DNA from: Thalassospira povalilytica
Lineage (GTDB): Bacteria; Pseudomonadota; Alphaproteobacteria; Rhodospirillales; Thalassospiraceae
Direction of reading: 5' to 3'
NCBI RefSeq assembly: GCF_002844235.1
Contig: NZ_PGTS01000003.1
Location: 496,001-560,000 of the forward strand
DNA length: 64,000 nucleotides
The position numbers and the translations under genes were made by a program. This document shows positions 8,412 through 15,898 of this stretch, in pieces (the first letter of the stretch is position 1; every line of letters begins with the position of its first letter). The notes under the pieces were generated by a model. The model saw only the letters and a list, made by a program, of their open reading frames with translations, was not told the DNA's origin and made no database searches.

Positions 8412-9401
8412 TTACTGGATGTAGCCGAACTTCTTGGCCATACCGTTGTAAAGCTCAAACTGGCTTTTAACGTAAGCGGACGGATCTTCGTCACCAATGA
8501 CCGAGGTCGAACCGCGTTTCGCAGCAAGATCAAGCCACTGTTCGTCGGTCGCAACTTTGCCAAGGATTTCGGTCCACTTGGCAACGACGTCTTCCGGAAG
8601 ACCTTTCGGAGCATAAAGACCGCTCCAGCCGCCAACCTGGCCGGCCTGTGCGTAACCCAGTTCTTTGGCGGTCGGGACGTCCGGAAGGGCAGCCATACGC
8701 TTCGGCGAATAAACCATCAGCGGGCGCATTTTACCGGCTTCGATATGGGGCATCAGCGAACCCGCTGCAATCGCCAGGAAGTCAACGTGACCGCCAAGCA
8801 GGGCAGCAGCCAGGGCCGAACCGCCTTTATATGGCACGAGGGTAGACGCGGTCAGCGGATCAAGATCGACATCAGACAGCAGGGCCTGAACCGAGAAACC
8901 GTCAATCGCGGTGGGGCCGGATGCGGCATAGGTGGTTGCACCGTTGCTGTCTTTGATTTTCTCGATCAGCTCATCAACGGTTTTGATGTCGGAATTGGCG
9001 TTAACAGCCAGGATCATCGGGGTGGATTCGAGAATACCCAGGAAGGTGTAATCGTCCCAGCCAACCGGGCTGTCAGCATAAACTGCCGGATACAGCGCCA
9101 TGCCAACGCGCGACAGCAAAAGGGTATAGCCGTCCGGCTTCTGTTCGGTGACGAAACGCGCACCGTTCATGCCACCATTACCGGTTTTGTTGACCACAAC
9201 AACCGGCTGGCCGTCGGTGTAGCTGCGTGCGGTTTCTGCAAGCGCACGGCCGGCAAGATCCGATGCACCACCCGCACCATAAGGCACGACAAGGGTGATG
9301 GCTTTTTCAGGATAGGCATCAGCCTGGGCGGTTGAGATCATGGTGGTCGTCGCAAGGATGGCGGCCGCTAGGCCGGCTGCTTTTTTGAGCTGTCGAAACA
9401 T
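8412..9401 (-). CDS. tctC: TTT transporter periplasmic solute-binding protein, TctC/Bug family
   Basis: 329 residues with a Sec signal peptide (about 1-25, ending STAQA-DAYPEK). The mature protein begins with YPEKAITLVVPYGAGGASD, the standard Bug/TctC opening that forms part of the ligand pocket. The FVTEQKPDGYTLL segment and a late LPEDVVAKW stretch are also family-typical. The ATG at 9401 is chosen because GGGAGA at 9414-9409 is then 7 bases away. The in-frame ATG at 9407 would leave only one base. The gene is first in the tct operon. A LysR gene is divergent to it, but 1 kb away across a repeat array, so control by that regulator is only a possibility. Confidence 0.9.
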   Translation of the reverse strand: MFRQLKKAAGLAAAILATTTMISTAQADAYPEKAITLVVPYGAGGASDLAGRALAETARSYTDGQPVVVVNKTGNGGMNGARFVTEQKPDGYTLLLSRVGMALYPAVYADSPVGWDDYTFLGILESTPMILAVNANSDIKTVDELIEKIKDSNGATTYAASGPTAIDGFSVQALLSDVDLDPLTASTLVPYKGGSALAAALLGGHVDFLAIAAGSLMPHIEAGKMRPLMVYSPKRMAALPDVPTAKELGYAQAGQVGGWSGLYAPKGLPEDVVAKWTEILGKVATDEQWLDLAAKRGSTSVIGDEDPSAYVKSQFELYNGMAKKFGYIQ

Positions 9402-9579
9402 TTTCATGTCTCCCTGTGTGGTGGTGGCAGGATTGCCGGAGCTCTGTCTTTTGTTTTTTTGTGGCTTCATCCATAGACAAACTATAACTGGTGACGCAAA
9501 AAATTAATTTCAGTATAACTAATTTACATACTGAGTGTGTTCATGGCACAAGACGCATGTCACAACCCATGCCGGAACA

Positions 9580-9900
9580 CCCGATCAAAGGCCAAAGCCT
9601 GGCCCAAACCCGGCCCGTGCGGACAGTCAAGGCCAGCGGATCATGTCGGATCATGTCGGATCATGTTGGACCAAGTCGGGCAAGCTCGGACGAAACCGGG
9701 GCCAGTTGGGGCAAGCCGCGGCAAGTTGCGCTCCACCGGCACCAACCGGGAATGGCTTGGCGTCATGCTGGGAGCCAAACCGGAGCCAGATCGGAACCCG
9801 ACCGGCTCAGATCGGAGCAAGATTGGAGACAGGCCGGAGCCCGGCCGGAGCCAGACTGGGGCAAGGTCGGGGCAAGGCCGGGACAAGTTCGCCACTGTCC
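9580..9900. repeat. Degenerate 10-bp tandem repeat array (array A)
   Basis: The region shows strong 10-bp periodicity. Between 9637 and 9670 CGGATCATGT recurs three times without change, followed by related units such as TGGACCAAGT and CGGGGCCAGT. The loose consensus is YGGRNCAAGY. From about 9730 the phase slips by one base in places and units become 10-11 bp (for example CGGAGCCAGA). About 30 units are visible. The units are too short and too variable for CRISPR, and there are no conserved spacers. The function is unknown. Confidence 0.75.
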
Positions 9901-10156
9901 CGATCCGGCCGCAGATCGGGATGGCACAGGCAACCCGCGCCTGCCACCTGCATCGGGTCGCCATATCCGACGGCTCAATCGGGCGATTGGTCCGAAAAGC
10001 CTGATCGGGCACATGCCGGGGCGCGCACCGGACTCGTCCGGGCGGGCAAGGGGGGCAAGCTGCTCTGACGGATGGCTGGTTCAGACCGCCTGATGGCCTG
10101 ATCGGCCCATTTGCCGCCGGCGTTCGGATGGTATGGCGGGGAACGATGGCCGCGAA

Positions 10157-10269
10157 GTTTGACTGTTCAGTCAGATCGGGCAGTCAAACCGGGCAGCCAG
10201 ACCGTGAAGCCGGACTGGAAAACGGGCCGGAAAACGGGTCGTAGAACGGGTAGGAAAGCTGATCGGGGC
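10157..10269. repeat. Degenerate 13-bp then 12-bp tandem repeat array (array B)
   Basis: Nine consecutive units. The first five are 13 bp (for example GTCAGATCGGGCA at 10170 and GCCAGACCGTGAA at 10196). The last four are 12 bp (for example ACGGGCCGGAAA at 10222 and ACGGGTAGGAAA at 10246). The unit length changes once, at 10222. It lies 190 bp upstream of the lysR start. Confidence 0.75.
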
Positions 10270-10460
10270 GTCTGCTGCAAAGCCCGCCAGCGGACGGGCG
10301 CGACGTTGGATGGGGCAACCCGCCGCTGACCTGCCGGGCCGCTCGCCCTGTCCGGGCCGGGGACGGGGTGCGGCCCTGATTTGTTGAGTGTTTGACCGGA
10401 TGCCTTGGGCATTCAGACGGGCCGTTTTTGCGGTCGGACTTTTTGGACGGAACCTGAATT

Positions 10461-11366
10461 ATGAACCTGCGCGAACTTGAAAGTTTCAATGCCTTTATGA
10501 CCTATGGTTCGGTGACCAAGGCTGCCCAGGCGATGAATATCAGTCAGCCGATGGTCAGTCGGCTGCTCAACAATTTCGAAAAATCGGTCGGGTTCGAACT
10601 GTTCAGCCGCAAACGCAATCAGCTGACCGCAACGAGCGAGGCCCAGCAATTTCACGCCACCGTCTTGCGGTCGCTCAATGCCTTTCGCGAAGTTGAAACC
10701 CAGGCCCGTGCGATTGCCAACGAGCAGCTCGGATCGATCCGCATTGCAGCCCAGCCGATCTATGTTGATACCTATCTGATTGATGTGGTTGCCAAATTCA
10801 AACAGGCCCATCCCAATGTCTCGATCAGCATCACCGATACCGGGCTTGAGGGCATGCTTGATATGATCTCGACCCGGCAATGTGATCTCGGGATCGGCAT
10901 TACCCTTGATCTTCAGGATCCCAACGTTCTGGTCACCCCGCTTGCGCAATCGCGCGCGGTCTGTCTGATGCCGGTTGATCACCGGCTGGCCGGGTTTGAA
11001 ACCATCGATATTGATCTTTTGCGCGGCGAAAACTTTGTCGAACTGTCGATCGGCTCACCGTTGCGCACCAAGATCGACTATATTTTCCAGATTGCCGGCT
11101 GGCCGCGCAAGATCGCGGTCGAAGGCCGCACCATCCGCACCGTGTCGCGACTGGTCGAACGCAATGTCGGCATTGCCGTCAGTGACCCGTTCGCAGCCCT
11201 TCTGGTCGATAACAGCAAGGTGGTGGCGCGCACCCTGACCCCGGCCATTGAATGGGACGTTGCCCTATTCACCGCCTCGCGCGAACTCAGTGCCGTGGAA
11301 AAAAGTTTCCTGGCCTTCCTGCGCGCTGAACTGCCCCGCCTGCGCGAAAGCGGTTGCGTGATCTAA
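10461..11366 (+). CDS. LysR-family transcriptional regulator
   Basis: 301 residues. The N-terminal winged helix-turn-helix (1-60) has the usual pattern FMTYGSVTKAAQAMNISQPMVSRLLNNFEKSVGFELFSR. A type-2 periplasmic-binding-like effector domain follows (about 90-295), with the RIAAQP strand that opens it. The first subdomain, with GLEGMLDMISTRQCDLGIG, resembles regulators of the OccR/NocR/CysB side of the family. It is divergent from the tct operon and convergent with the LysE exporter gene. Either could be its target, but the 1-kb repeat-filled gap on the tct side makes a shared promoter unlikely. Confidence 0.88.
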   Translation: MNLRELESFNAFMTYGSVTKAAQAMNISQPMVSRLLNNFEKSVGFELFSRKRNQLTATSEAQQFHATVLRSLNAFREVETQARAIANEQLGSIRIAAQPIYVDTYLIDVVAKFKQAHPNVSISITDTGLEGMLDMISTRQCDLGIGITLDLQDPNVLVTPLAQSRAVCLMPVDHRLAGFETIDIDLLRGENFVELSIGSPLRTKIDYIFQIAGWPRKIAVEGRTIRTVSRLVERNVGIAVSDPFAALLVDNSKVVARTLTPAIEWDVALFTASRELSAVEKSFLAFLRAELPRLRESGCVI

Positions 11367-11516
11367 GATCGACGCGACCCCATACCGGCAACATACTGGC
11401 AACGCAATCTGGCAGGTGTAAACTTTTCTTTACAGCCGTGTCGGTGTTGCCGTGCTGCCGATCGCCGCGGAAAAGCTGATTGTTAGTTCCAAGCTAATAA
11501 TCCGCGCGATTATTCG

Positions 11517-12146
11517 TTAGCGCTTATCAAAAGCAAGCTTGGCGGCCAGTCCCAAAAACACGCAACCGGTAAAAATCTGGAAACCACGGGCGATCCGGGC
11601 GGAGCGGGCAAACAGCTGCCCAAGCTTCCCGGCAAAACTTCCGACCAGACAATTGATGATGGTTCCGCCGACATTCAAAATCAGTCCGAAAATCAGGAAC
11701 TGCACCAATATTGATCCGCGCGATGCATCAACAAATTGCGGGATAAAGGCTAGAACAAAGACGATGATTTTCGGGTTCAAAAGGTTCACCACAATCCCGT
11801 CACGCCACGCGCTAAAGGCGCTGGAACGCTTGGTTTCTACCGGTGTCAGATCCTGCCCCTGTGATCGGAACGCCCCGATGGCCAGCCAGACCAGATAGGC
11901 AATCCCAAGCCAGCGCAAAACTTCCAGTGCCACCGGATGGGCCGCAACCAGTGCTGCCAGTCCAAGACCGGCCAAAAGCGTATGGATCATCGCACCCGTT
12001 GCGATCCCCAGACTTGCGGCATTTCCGGCGCGGGGGCCGGACTTGATGCCCTGACCAAGACAAAACAGCATGTCATTGCCCGGCGTCATGTTCAGCGCCA
12101 GTGCGGTGGGGATAAAAATCGCCAGTGTTTCAAGCGGGATCAGCAT
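11517..12146 (-). CDS. LysE/RhtB-family amino-acid exporter
   Basis: 209 residues and about six membrane helices, the standard size for RhtB-type exporters in the inner membrane. The N-terminal sequence ALNMTPGNDMLFCLGQGIKSGPRAG is the family signature (TPGP-like turn, then the conserved GxxxG stretch). The central NLLNPKIIVFVLAFIPQFVD is the second hallmark. It would drive efflux of an amino acid or a homoserine-like compound in exchange for protons. The substrate cannot be told. It stands alone on the minus strand, convergent with the LysR gene. Confidence 0.88.
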   Translation of the reverse strand: MLIPLETLAIFIPTALALNMTPGNDMLFCLGQGIKSGPRAGNAASLGIATGAMIHTLLAGLGLAALVAAHPVALEVLRWLGIAYLVWLAIGAFRSQGQDLTPVETKRSSAFSAWRDGIVVNLLNPKIIVFVLAFIPQFVDASRGSILVQFLIFGLILNVGGTIINCLVGSFAGKLGQLFARSARIARGFQIFTGCVFLGLAAKLAFDKR

Positions 12147-12356
12147 GGGTGGGGCTCCAAAAACTGTGCTGTTACGGTGGTTTAAGCCATTCAGGGTGTT
12201 GCTGTTTCAGGCGTCGCAGTGGTGATTTCTTGCAGGTTTGGTCAATGTCAAAGCCTACGGTCGTGTGCCTTTGTCACGGGGAAGCCGGTCTGGCGGGCTT
12301 GGCGCTGTTTGCAGCCTTTATCCGGACATCAATCCTGCTTTCCCGCGCAGCGCGAT

Positions 12357-13073
12357 CTAGCCGCCCGCGCCATAGCGATGCAGGCCTGAACCGTGACGTT
12401 TGAGCCAGTGCTGCTGTTTCTTGGACGGGCCATAAAGGTCTTCGACCACGGCCCAGAACCGCGCGGAATGGTTGAGTTCCTGAAGATGGGCAACTTCGTG
12501 GGCGACCACGTAATCAAGCACATCTTCAGGGGCAAGAACGAGTCGCCAGCTAAAGGACAGATTGCCGTTTGACGAACAACTGCCCCAGCGCGTGCGGGTG
12601 TCTTTAAGCGATATGCGACTGATTTTCTTGCCGATCCGATCGGCATAGGCATGGGCCCGCGGGGCGATTTCAAGCTTGGCCTGTTTTTTGAGCCAGTCGG
12701 TCACCCGCCGGTTGGTATATTCCGGCTGGCCCGATACCCAGATCACCCCGGCCTCGGCCCAGACCCCGCGTTTGGCATCGGGAACAGCGCGGATGGCGTG
12801 ATCGTGGCCCAGGAATGGAATCCACGCGCCCGGTGCAAACTGCACCCGTTCGGGAAGGCGCTGAATATGGGCGGTGACCCAGTCGCCATGCTGATGAAGC
12901 ATCGAAATCGCGGTTTTGCGCGACACCCCGTTGGGCACGATAATTTCCACCCCGTCAAAGGCCGGATCGATACGCAATTTAAGTCGCGATGCGCGCGCAC
13001 TGGGGCGCAAACGGACCGGCAGGGGTCCGATTTTGGGCAGATCGATCTCGGTTTCTTCGGTTGCTTTGAGCAT
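12357..13073 (-). CDS. YgjP-like zinc metallopeptidase-domain protein (DUF45, SprT-like fold)
   Basis: 238 residues. The C-terminal half holds HEVAHLQELNHSARFW (about 193-208), the HExxH zinc motif with the third ligand supplied by the NHS histidine, as in the YgjP/WLM group. The KDTRTRWGSCSSNGNLSFSWRL segment just before it is the family's second hallmark. Members are about 230-250 residues and cytosolic. E. coli YgjP has been reported as a UTP pyrophosphatase rather than a proven protease, so the substrate is open. It has its own upstream region and no operon partners. Confidence 0.88.
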   Translation of the reverse strand: MLKATEETEIDLPKIGPLPVRLRPSARASRLKLRIDPAFDGVEIIVPNGVSRKTAISMLHQHGDWVTAHIQRLPERVQFAPGAWIPFLGHDHAIRAVPDAKRGVWAEAGVIWVSGQPEYTNRRVTDWLKKQAKLEIAPRAHAYADRIGKKISRISLKDTRTRWGSCSSNGNLSFSWRLVLAPEDVLDYVVAHEVAHLQELNHSARFWAVVEDLYGPSKKQQHWLKRHGSGLHRYGAGG

Positions 13074-13151
13074 TCGGAGCGGTTTTTTCCAAAAGCAGGG
13101 CGAAAATTTGCGGGTTTTTGTGCCTTTTTGACATCAACCCCATCTTGGGTC

Positions 13152-13179
13152 TTGCCCGCTGGTAGTGTTTTCCTATACT
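13152..13179 (+). promoter_or_regulatory. Probable sigma-70 promoter of argG
   Basis: TTGCCC (13152-13157), a 16-base spacer and TATACT (13174-13179). Transcription from about 13186 would give a 175-base leader that includes the hairpin at 13198-13236. Confidence 0.6.
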
Positions 13180-13197
13180 CCGCGCTCAAGGTCTAGG

Positions 13198-13236
13198 GCT
13201 CTTTGCGCAAGCTGCCCTGCATTTTGCGCAAAGAGC
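13198..13236 (+). promoter_or_regulatory. Perfect 13-bp hairpin in the argG leader
   Basis: GCTCTTTGCGCAA (13198-13210) pairs base for base with 13224-13236 around a 13-base loop, starting about 12 bases after the predicted transcription start. There is no T-run, so it is not a plain terminator. It may be an RNA stability element, a protein-binding site or a DNA operator, since the arms also read as a palindromic DNA site. Confidence 0.6.
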
Positions 13237-13360
13237 CGTCGAACTGTCCAATGGACCGTTCGGGGCCGATCGCAACAACAATGTTGCATAGCCAACAGGG
13301 ATGAATGGCCAAATCAAGCCGCGCCCTGGATTTTATCGGAAGAAGAAAGGCGTCACTCCC

Positions 13361-14581
13361 ATGAGCGATAAGGTCAAAAAGGTCGTCCTTGCCTATTCTG
13401 GCGGTCTGGATACCTCGATCATCCTGAAATGGCTTCGCGAACAGTATAACTGCGAAGTCGTAACCTTCACCGCCGATCTCGGCCAGGGTGAAGAGCTGGA
13501 GCCGGCCCGTAAAAAGGCGGAAATGTTCGGCGTGAAACAGATCTTTATCGAAGATCTGCGCGAAGAATTCGTTCGCGACTACGTTTTCCCGATGTTCCGT
13601 GCCAACGCCCTTTATGAAGGTGTTTACCTGCTCGGTACCTCGATCGCGCGTCCGCTGATCGCCAAGCGCCAGATCGAAATCGCCGAAGAAGTCGGCGCAG
13701 ACGCCGTTTCCCATGGTGCAACCGGCAAAGGCAACGACCAGGTCCGTTTCGAGCTGGGTTATTATGCCCTTAAGCCGAACGTAAAGGTTATCGCGCCGTG
13801 GCGTGAATGGAACCTGAATTCGCGTACCGCCCTTCTGAACTTCGCACGCGAGCATCAGATCCCGATTTCGGCCGACAAGCTTGGTGGCGATGAGCCGCCC
13901 TATTCGACCGATGCCAACCTTCTGCACATTTCGTATGAAGGCAAGGCGCTGGAAGATCCGTGGGTCAAGCCGAACGAAGGCATGTTCGAACGTACCGTGT
14001 CCCCGCAGAACGCCCCCGATGCGATCACCACGATCGAGGTTGAGTTCGAACAGGGCAACCCGGTTGCGATCAATGGCGAACGCATGAGCCCGGCCACTTT
14101 GCTGACCAAACTCAACGAAGTTGCCGGCAAGAACGGCATCGGTCGTCTTGATCTGGTCGAAAACCGTTATGTCGGCATGAAGTCGCGCGGCGTTTACGAA
14201 ACCCCGGGCGGCACCATTCTGTCGGTGGCGCATCGCGCGATGGAAAGCATCACCCTTGACCGTAACGCCGGTCACCTCAAGGACGAGCTGATGCCGCGTT
14301 ATGCCGAGATGATCTATAACGGTTACTGGTGGTCGCCGGAACGTCAGGCCATCCAGCGCCTGATCGACGAAACCCAGAAAACCGTGAACGGTGTTGTCCG
14401 CCTTGACCTTTATAAGGGCAATGTCACCGTCACCGGCCGCAAGTCGCCGAACTCGATCTACTCCGAAGAGCATGTCACGTTCGAAGCCGACACCGTCTAT
14501 AACCAGCGCGATGCAGAAGGCTTCATCAAACTGAATGCCCTTCGTCTGCGTCTTGGTTTTGACCGCGACAGCGTGAAGTAA
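13361..14581 (+). CDS. argG: Argininosuccinate synthase
   Basis: 406 residues, the usual length. It condenses citrulline and aspartate with ATP cleavage to argininosuccinate, the penultimate step of arginine synthesis, in the cytoplasm. The N-terminal PP-loop [10 protein letters not shown] binds [35 protein letters not shown] and the citrulline/aspartate contacts around [10 protein letters not shown] are all present. The ATG at 13361 is chosen because AGAAAGG lies at a suitable distance; the longer in-frame reading would start inside the leader. It is a single-gene unit with its own promoter and terminator, while argD/argF lie 9 kb away. Confidence 0.95.
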   Translation: MSDKVKKVVLAYSGGLDTSIILKWLREQYNCEVVTFTADLGQGEELEPARKKAEMFGVKQIFIEDLREEFVRDYVFPMFRANALYEGVYLLGTSIARPLIAKRQIEIAEEVGADAVSHGATGKGNDQVRFELGYYALKPNVKVIAPWREWNLNSRTALLNFAREHQIPISADKLGGDEPPYSTDANLLHISYEGKALEDPWVKPNEGMFERTVSPQNAPDAITTIEVEFEQGNPVAINGERMSPATLLTKLNEVAGKNGIGRLDLVENRYVGMKSRGVYETPGGTILSVAHRAMESITLDRNAGHLKDELMPRYAEMIYNGYWWSPERQAIQRLIDETQKTVNGVVRLDLYKGNVTVTGRKSPNSIYSEEHVTFEADTVYNQRDAEGFIKLNALRLRLGFDRDSVK

Positions 14582-14608
14582 GTTTTCCGCACGTAATTGT
14601 GGAAAGAC

Positions 14609-14640
14609 AAACGAGGGGCATGATTGCCCCTCGTTTTCGT
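14609..14640 (+). terminator. Intrinsic terminator of argG
   Basis: A perfect 12-bp stem (14609-14620 with 14625-14636, core ACGAGGGGCA) with a TGAT loop, ending in CGTTTT. Confidence 0.85.
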
Positions 14641-14647
14641 TTGAAAG

Positions 14648-14665
14648 CCCGGCTATAAAGCCGGG
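14648..14665 (+). repeat. Short hairpin in the truA leader
   Basis: CCCGGCT-ATAA-AGCCGGG, a perfect 7-bp stem, 31 bases before the truA ATG. It sits between the argG terminator and truA and may be a second termination signal or part of the truA leader. Confidence 0.4.
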
Positions 14666-14696
14666 AGATTGGCTTGTTCAGATAATTGTATCGGTG

Positions 14697-15443
14697 ATGC
14701 AACGCTATAAATGTACCGTCGAATATGACGGCCGCCCGTACCACGGCTGGCAATACCAGGACGAAGTGATTTCGGTTCAGAAGGTCTTTGAGGCCGCGAT
14801 CGAAAAATTCGCCGGTACATTCGTGCGCGTCTATGTTTCCGGCCGAACCGATGCCGGGGTGCATGCCCTTGGTCAGGTGGTGCATTTCGATTTGCCGAAA
14901 TATTATCCGGCAGAAGCCGTGATGAATGCGATCAACCATCACCTCAAACCCGATCCGGTGGCGATCAAGGAATGCGAGGAAGTCACAGAAGACTTCCATG
15001 CGCGCTTTTCATCAAAGAAGCGCTACTACATGTATCGCATCATCAATCGCCGTGCGCCGCTGACCTTTGAGGCCGGGCTGGCCTGGGGGATTTACAAGCC
15101 CCTTGATATCGATGCGATGAACGAAGCCGCCCAGCATCTGATCGGCACCTTTGATTTTACGACGTTCCGGGCAACCGAATGTCAGGCCAAAAGCCCGATC
15201 AAGACGCTGGAAAAACTTGAAATCAAACGCAGCGGGGAAAACCCGCTTGAAATCCGGGTCTTTACCGAAAGCCGGTCCTTTTTGCATCATCAGGTGCGCA
15301 ATATGGTCGGCACCCTTGTTCTGGTCGGCAAGGGCAGCTGGAAGCCGATTGACGTCAAATCGGCACTTGAGGCCAAGGATCGCCGTGCGGGGGGCCCAAC
15401 CGCCCCGGCAGACGGGCTGTATTTCGTCAAGGTCGATTACTAG
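14697..15443 (+). CDS. truA: tRNA pseudouridine synthase A (positions 38-40)
   Basis: 248 residues. It converts U38-U40 of the tRNA anticodon stem to pseudouridine. The catalytic Asp is D52 in VSGRTDAGVHALGQ. The companion motifs RYYMYRIINR and SFLHHQVRNMVGTLV are present and intact. The ATG at 14697 is preferred over the adjacent in-frame GTG at 14694. No clear Shine-Dalgarno sequence precedes either. In many relatives truA follows def and fmt; here those lie near 34-36 kb, so the usual cluster is broken up. The stop codon is followed almost at once by repeat array C. Confidence 0.93.
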   Translation: MQRYKCTVEYDGRPYHGWQYQDEVISVQKVFEAAIEKFAGTFVRVYVSGRTDAGVHALGQVVHFDLPKYYPAEAVMNAINHHLKPDPVAIKECEEVTEDFHARFSSKKRYYMYRIINRRAPLTFEAGLAWGIYKPLDIDAMNEAAQHLIGTFDFTTFRATECQAKSPIKTLEKLEIKRSGENPLEIRVFTESRSFLHHQVRNMVGTLVLVGKGSWKPIDVKSALEAKDRRAGGPTAPADGLYFVKVDY

Positions 15444-15450
15444 GGCCCGA

Positions 15451-15552
15451 TCCTGGAACTGGCCCCGAAAACTGACCTCGAGATTTGACCCCCAGATTTA
15501 ACCCGGAAAGCCGACCCAAGAGCTGACGCAAAGGCTGACTCAAAAGCTGACT
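15451..15552. repeat. Degenerate 13-bp then 12-bp tandem repeat array (array C)
   Basis: Eight units starting 8 bp after the truA stop: one of 14 bp, four of 13 bp (for example TCGAGATTTGACC at 15478 and CGGAAAGCCGACC at 15504) and three of 12 bp (for example CAAAAGCTGACT at 15541). The change from 13 to 12 bp is at 15517. Read on the minus strand the units look like GGTCAAATCTCGA, close to array B units such as GTCAGATCGGGCA. Confidence 0.8.
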
Positions 15553-15898
15553 CCGGGGGCATGCCCCAAGACCCGCTTGTGCGTCACGTCGGTAGATTTT
15601 TTTCGTTTTGTATCGTTTCAATTCCGGTTTCACCACGCGCCTGCGCGGTGCGCCAGAAGCTGTTCAAGGCCGTCAAAAACGCAGTTTTCGGCGGGTTGAA
15701 CAAGGTGCGGGACAATGCAAGGCAGTCGCAAATTGATGTGACTATTCAATGGTCTAATTAATTATACATAAATATTAATTGTGTTATTGTACATTTTATA
15801 AGGAATCTAATCCTGGCGCTAAGACCTTCGTGAAATGTGAACAGAAACCATTCACTGGCAGCCTCTTTTTTACCGGTGATGGTGAAGAGTGAGAGAGC
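15553..15898. other. Intergenic region upstream of the chemoreceptor gene
   Basis: Starts with a GGGGCATGCCCC palindrome (15556-15567). The rest becomes very AT-rich from 15730 to 15800 (runs of AATTAATTATACATAAATA type), which probably holds the chemoreceptor promoter, although I cannot assign -35 and -10 boxes with confidence. No gene is seen. Confidence 0.5.

Larger units (their letters stand above)
9402..10460. other. One-kilobase intergenic region between divergent tctC and lysR, mostly degenerate repeats
   Basis: The first 130 bp are AT-rich and hold the tct leader: TATAGT reads on the minus strand near 9480-9490, but I see no convincing -35 element. From about 9580 to 9900 and from 10157 to 10269 the DNA consists of imperfect short tandem repeats (listed separately). 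Open frames exist in all three plus-strand frames over 9491-10093. They lack a Shine-Dalgarno sequence and read as the translated repeat, so I do not annotate a gene. Confidence 0.7.

Noticed and set aside
9580-9900. CRISPR array
   Set aside because: Units are 10-11 bp with no 28-36-bp repeats or variable spacers, and no cas genes occur in the window.
9491-10093. Overlapping open frames of 155-200 codons in all three plus-strand frames
   Set aside because: They arise because the GC-rich 10-bp repeats lack stop codons. There is no ribosome binding site, and the translations are just the repeat read in three phases.
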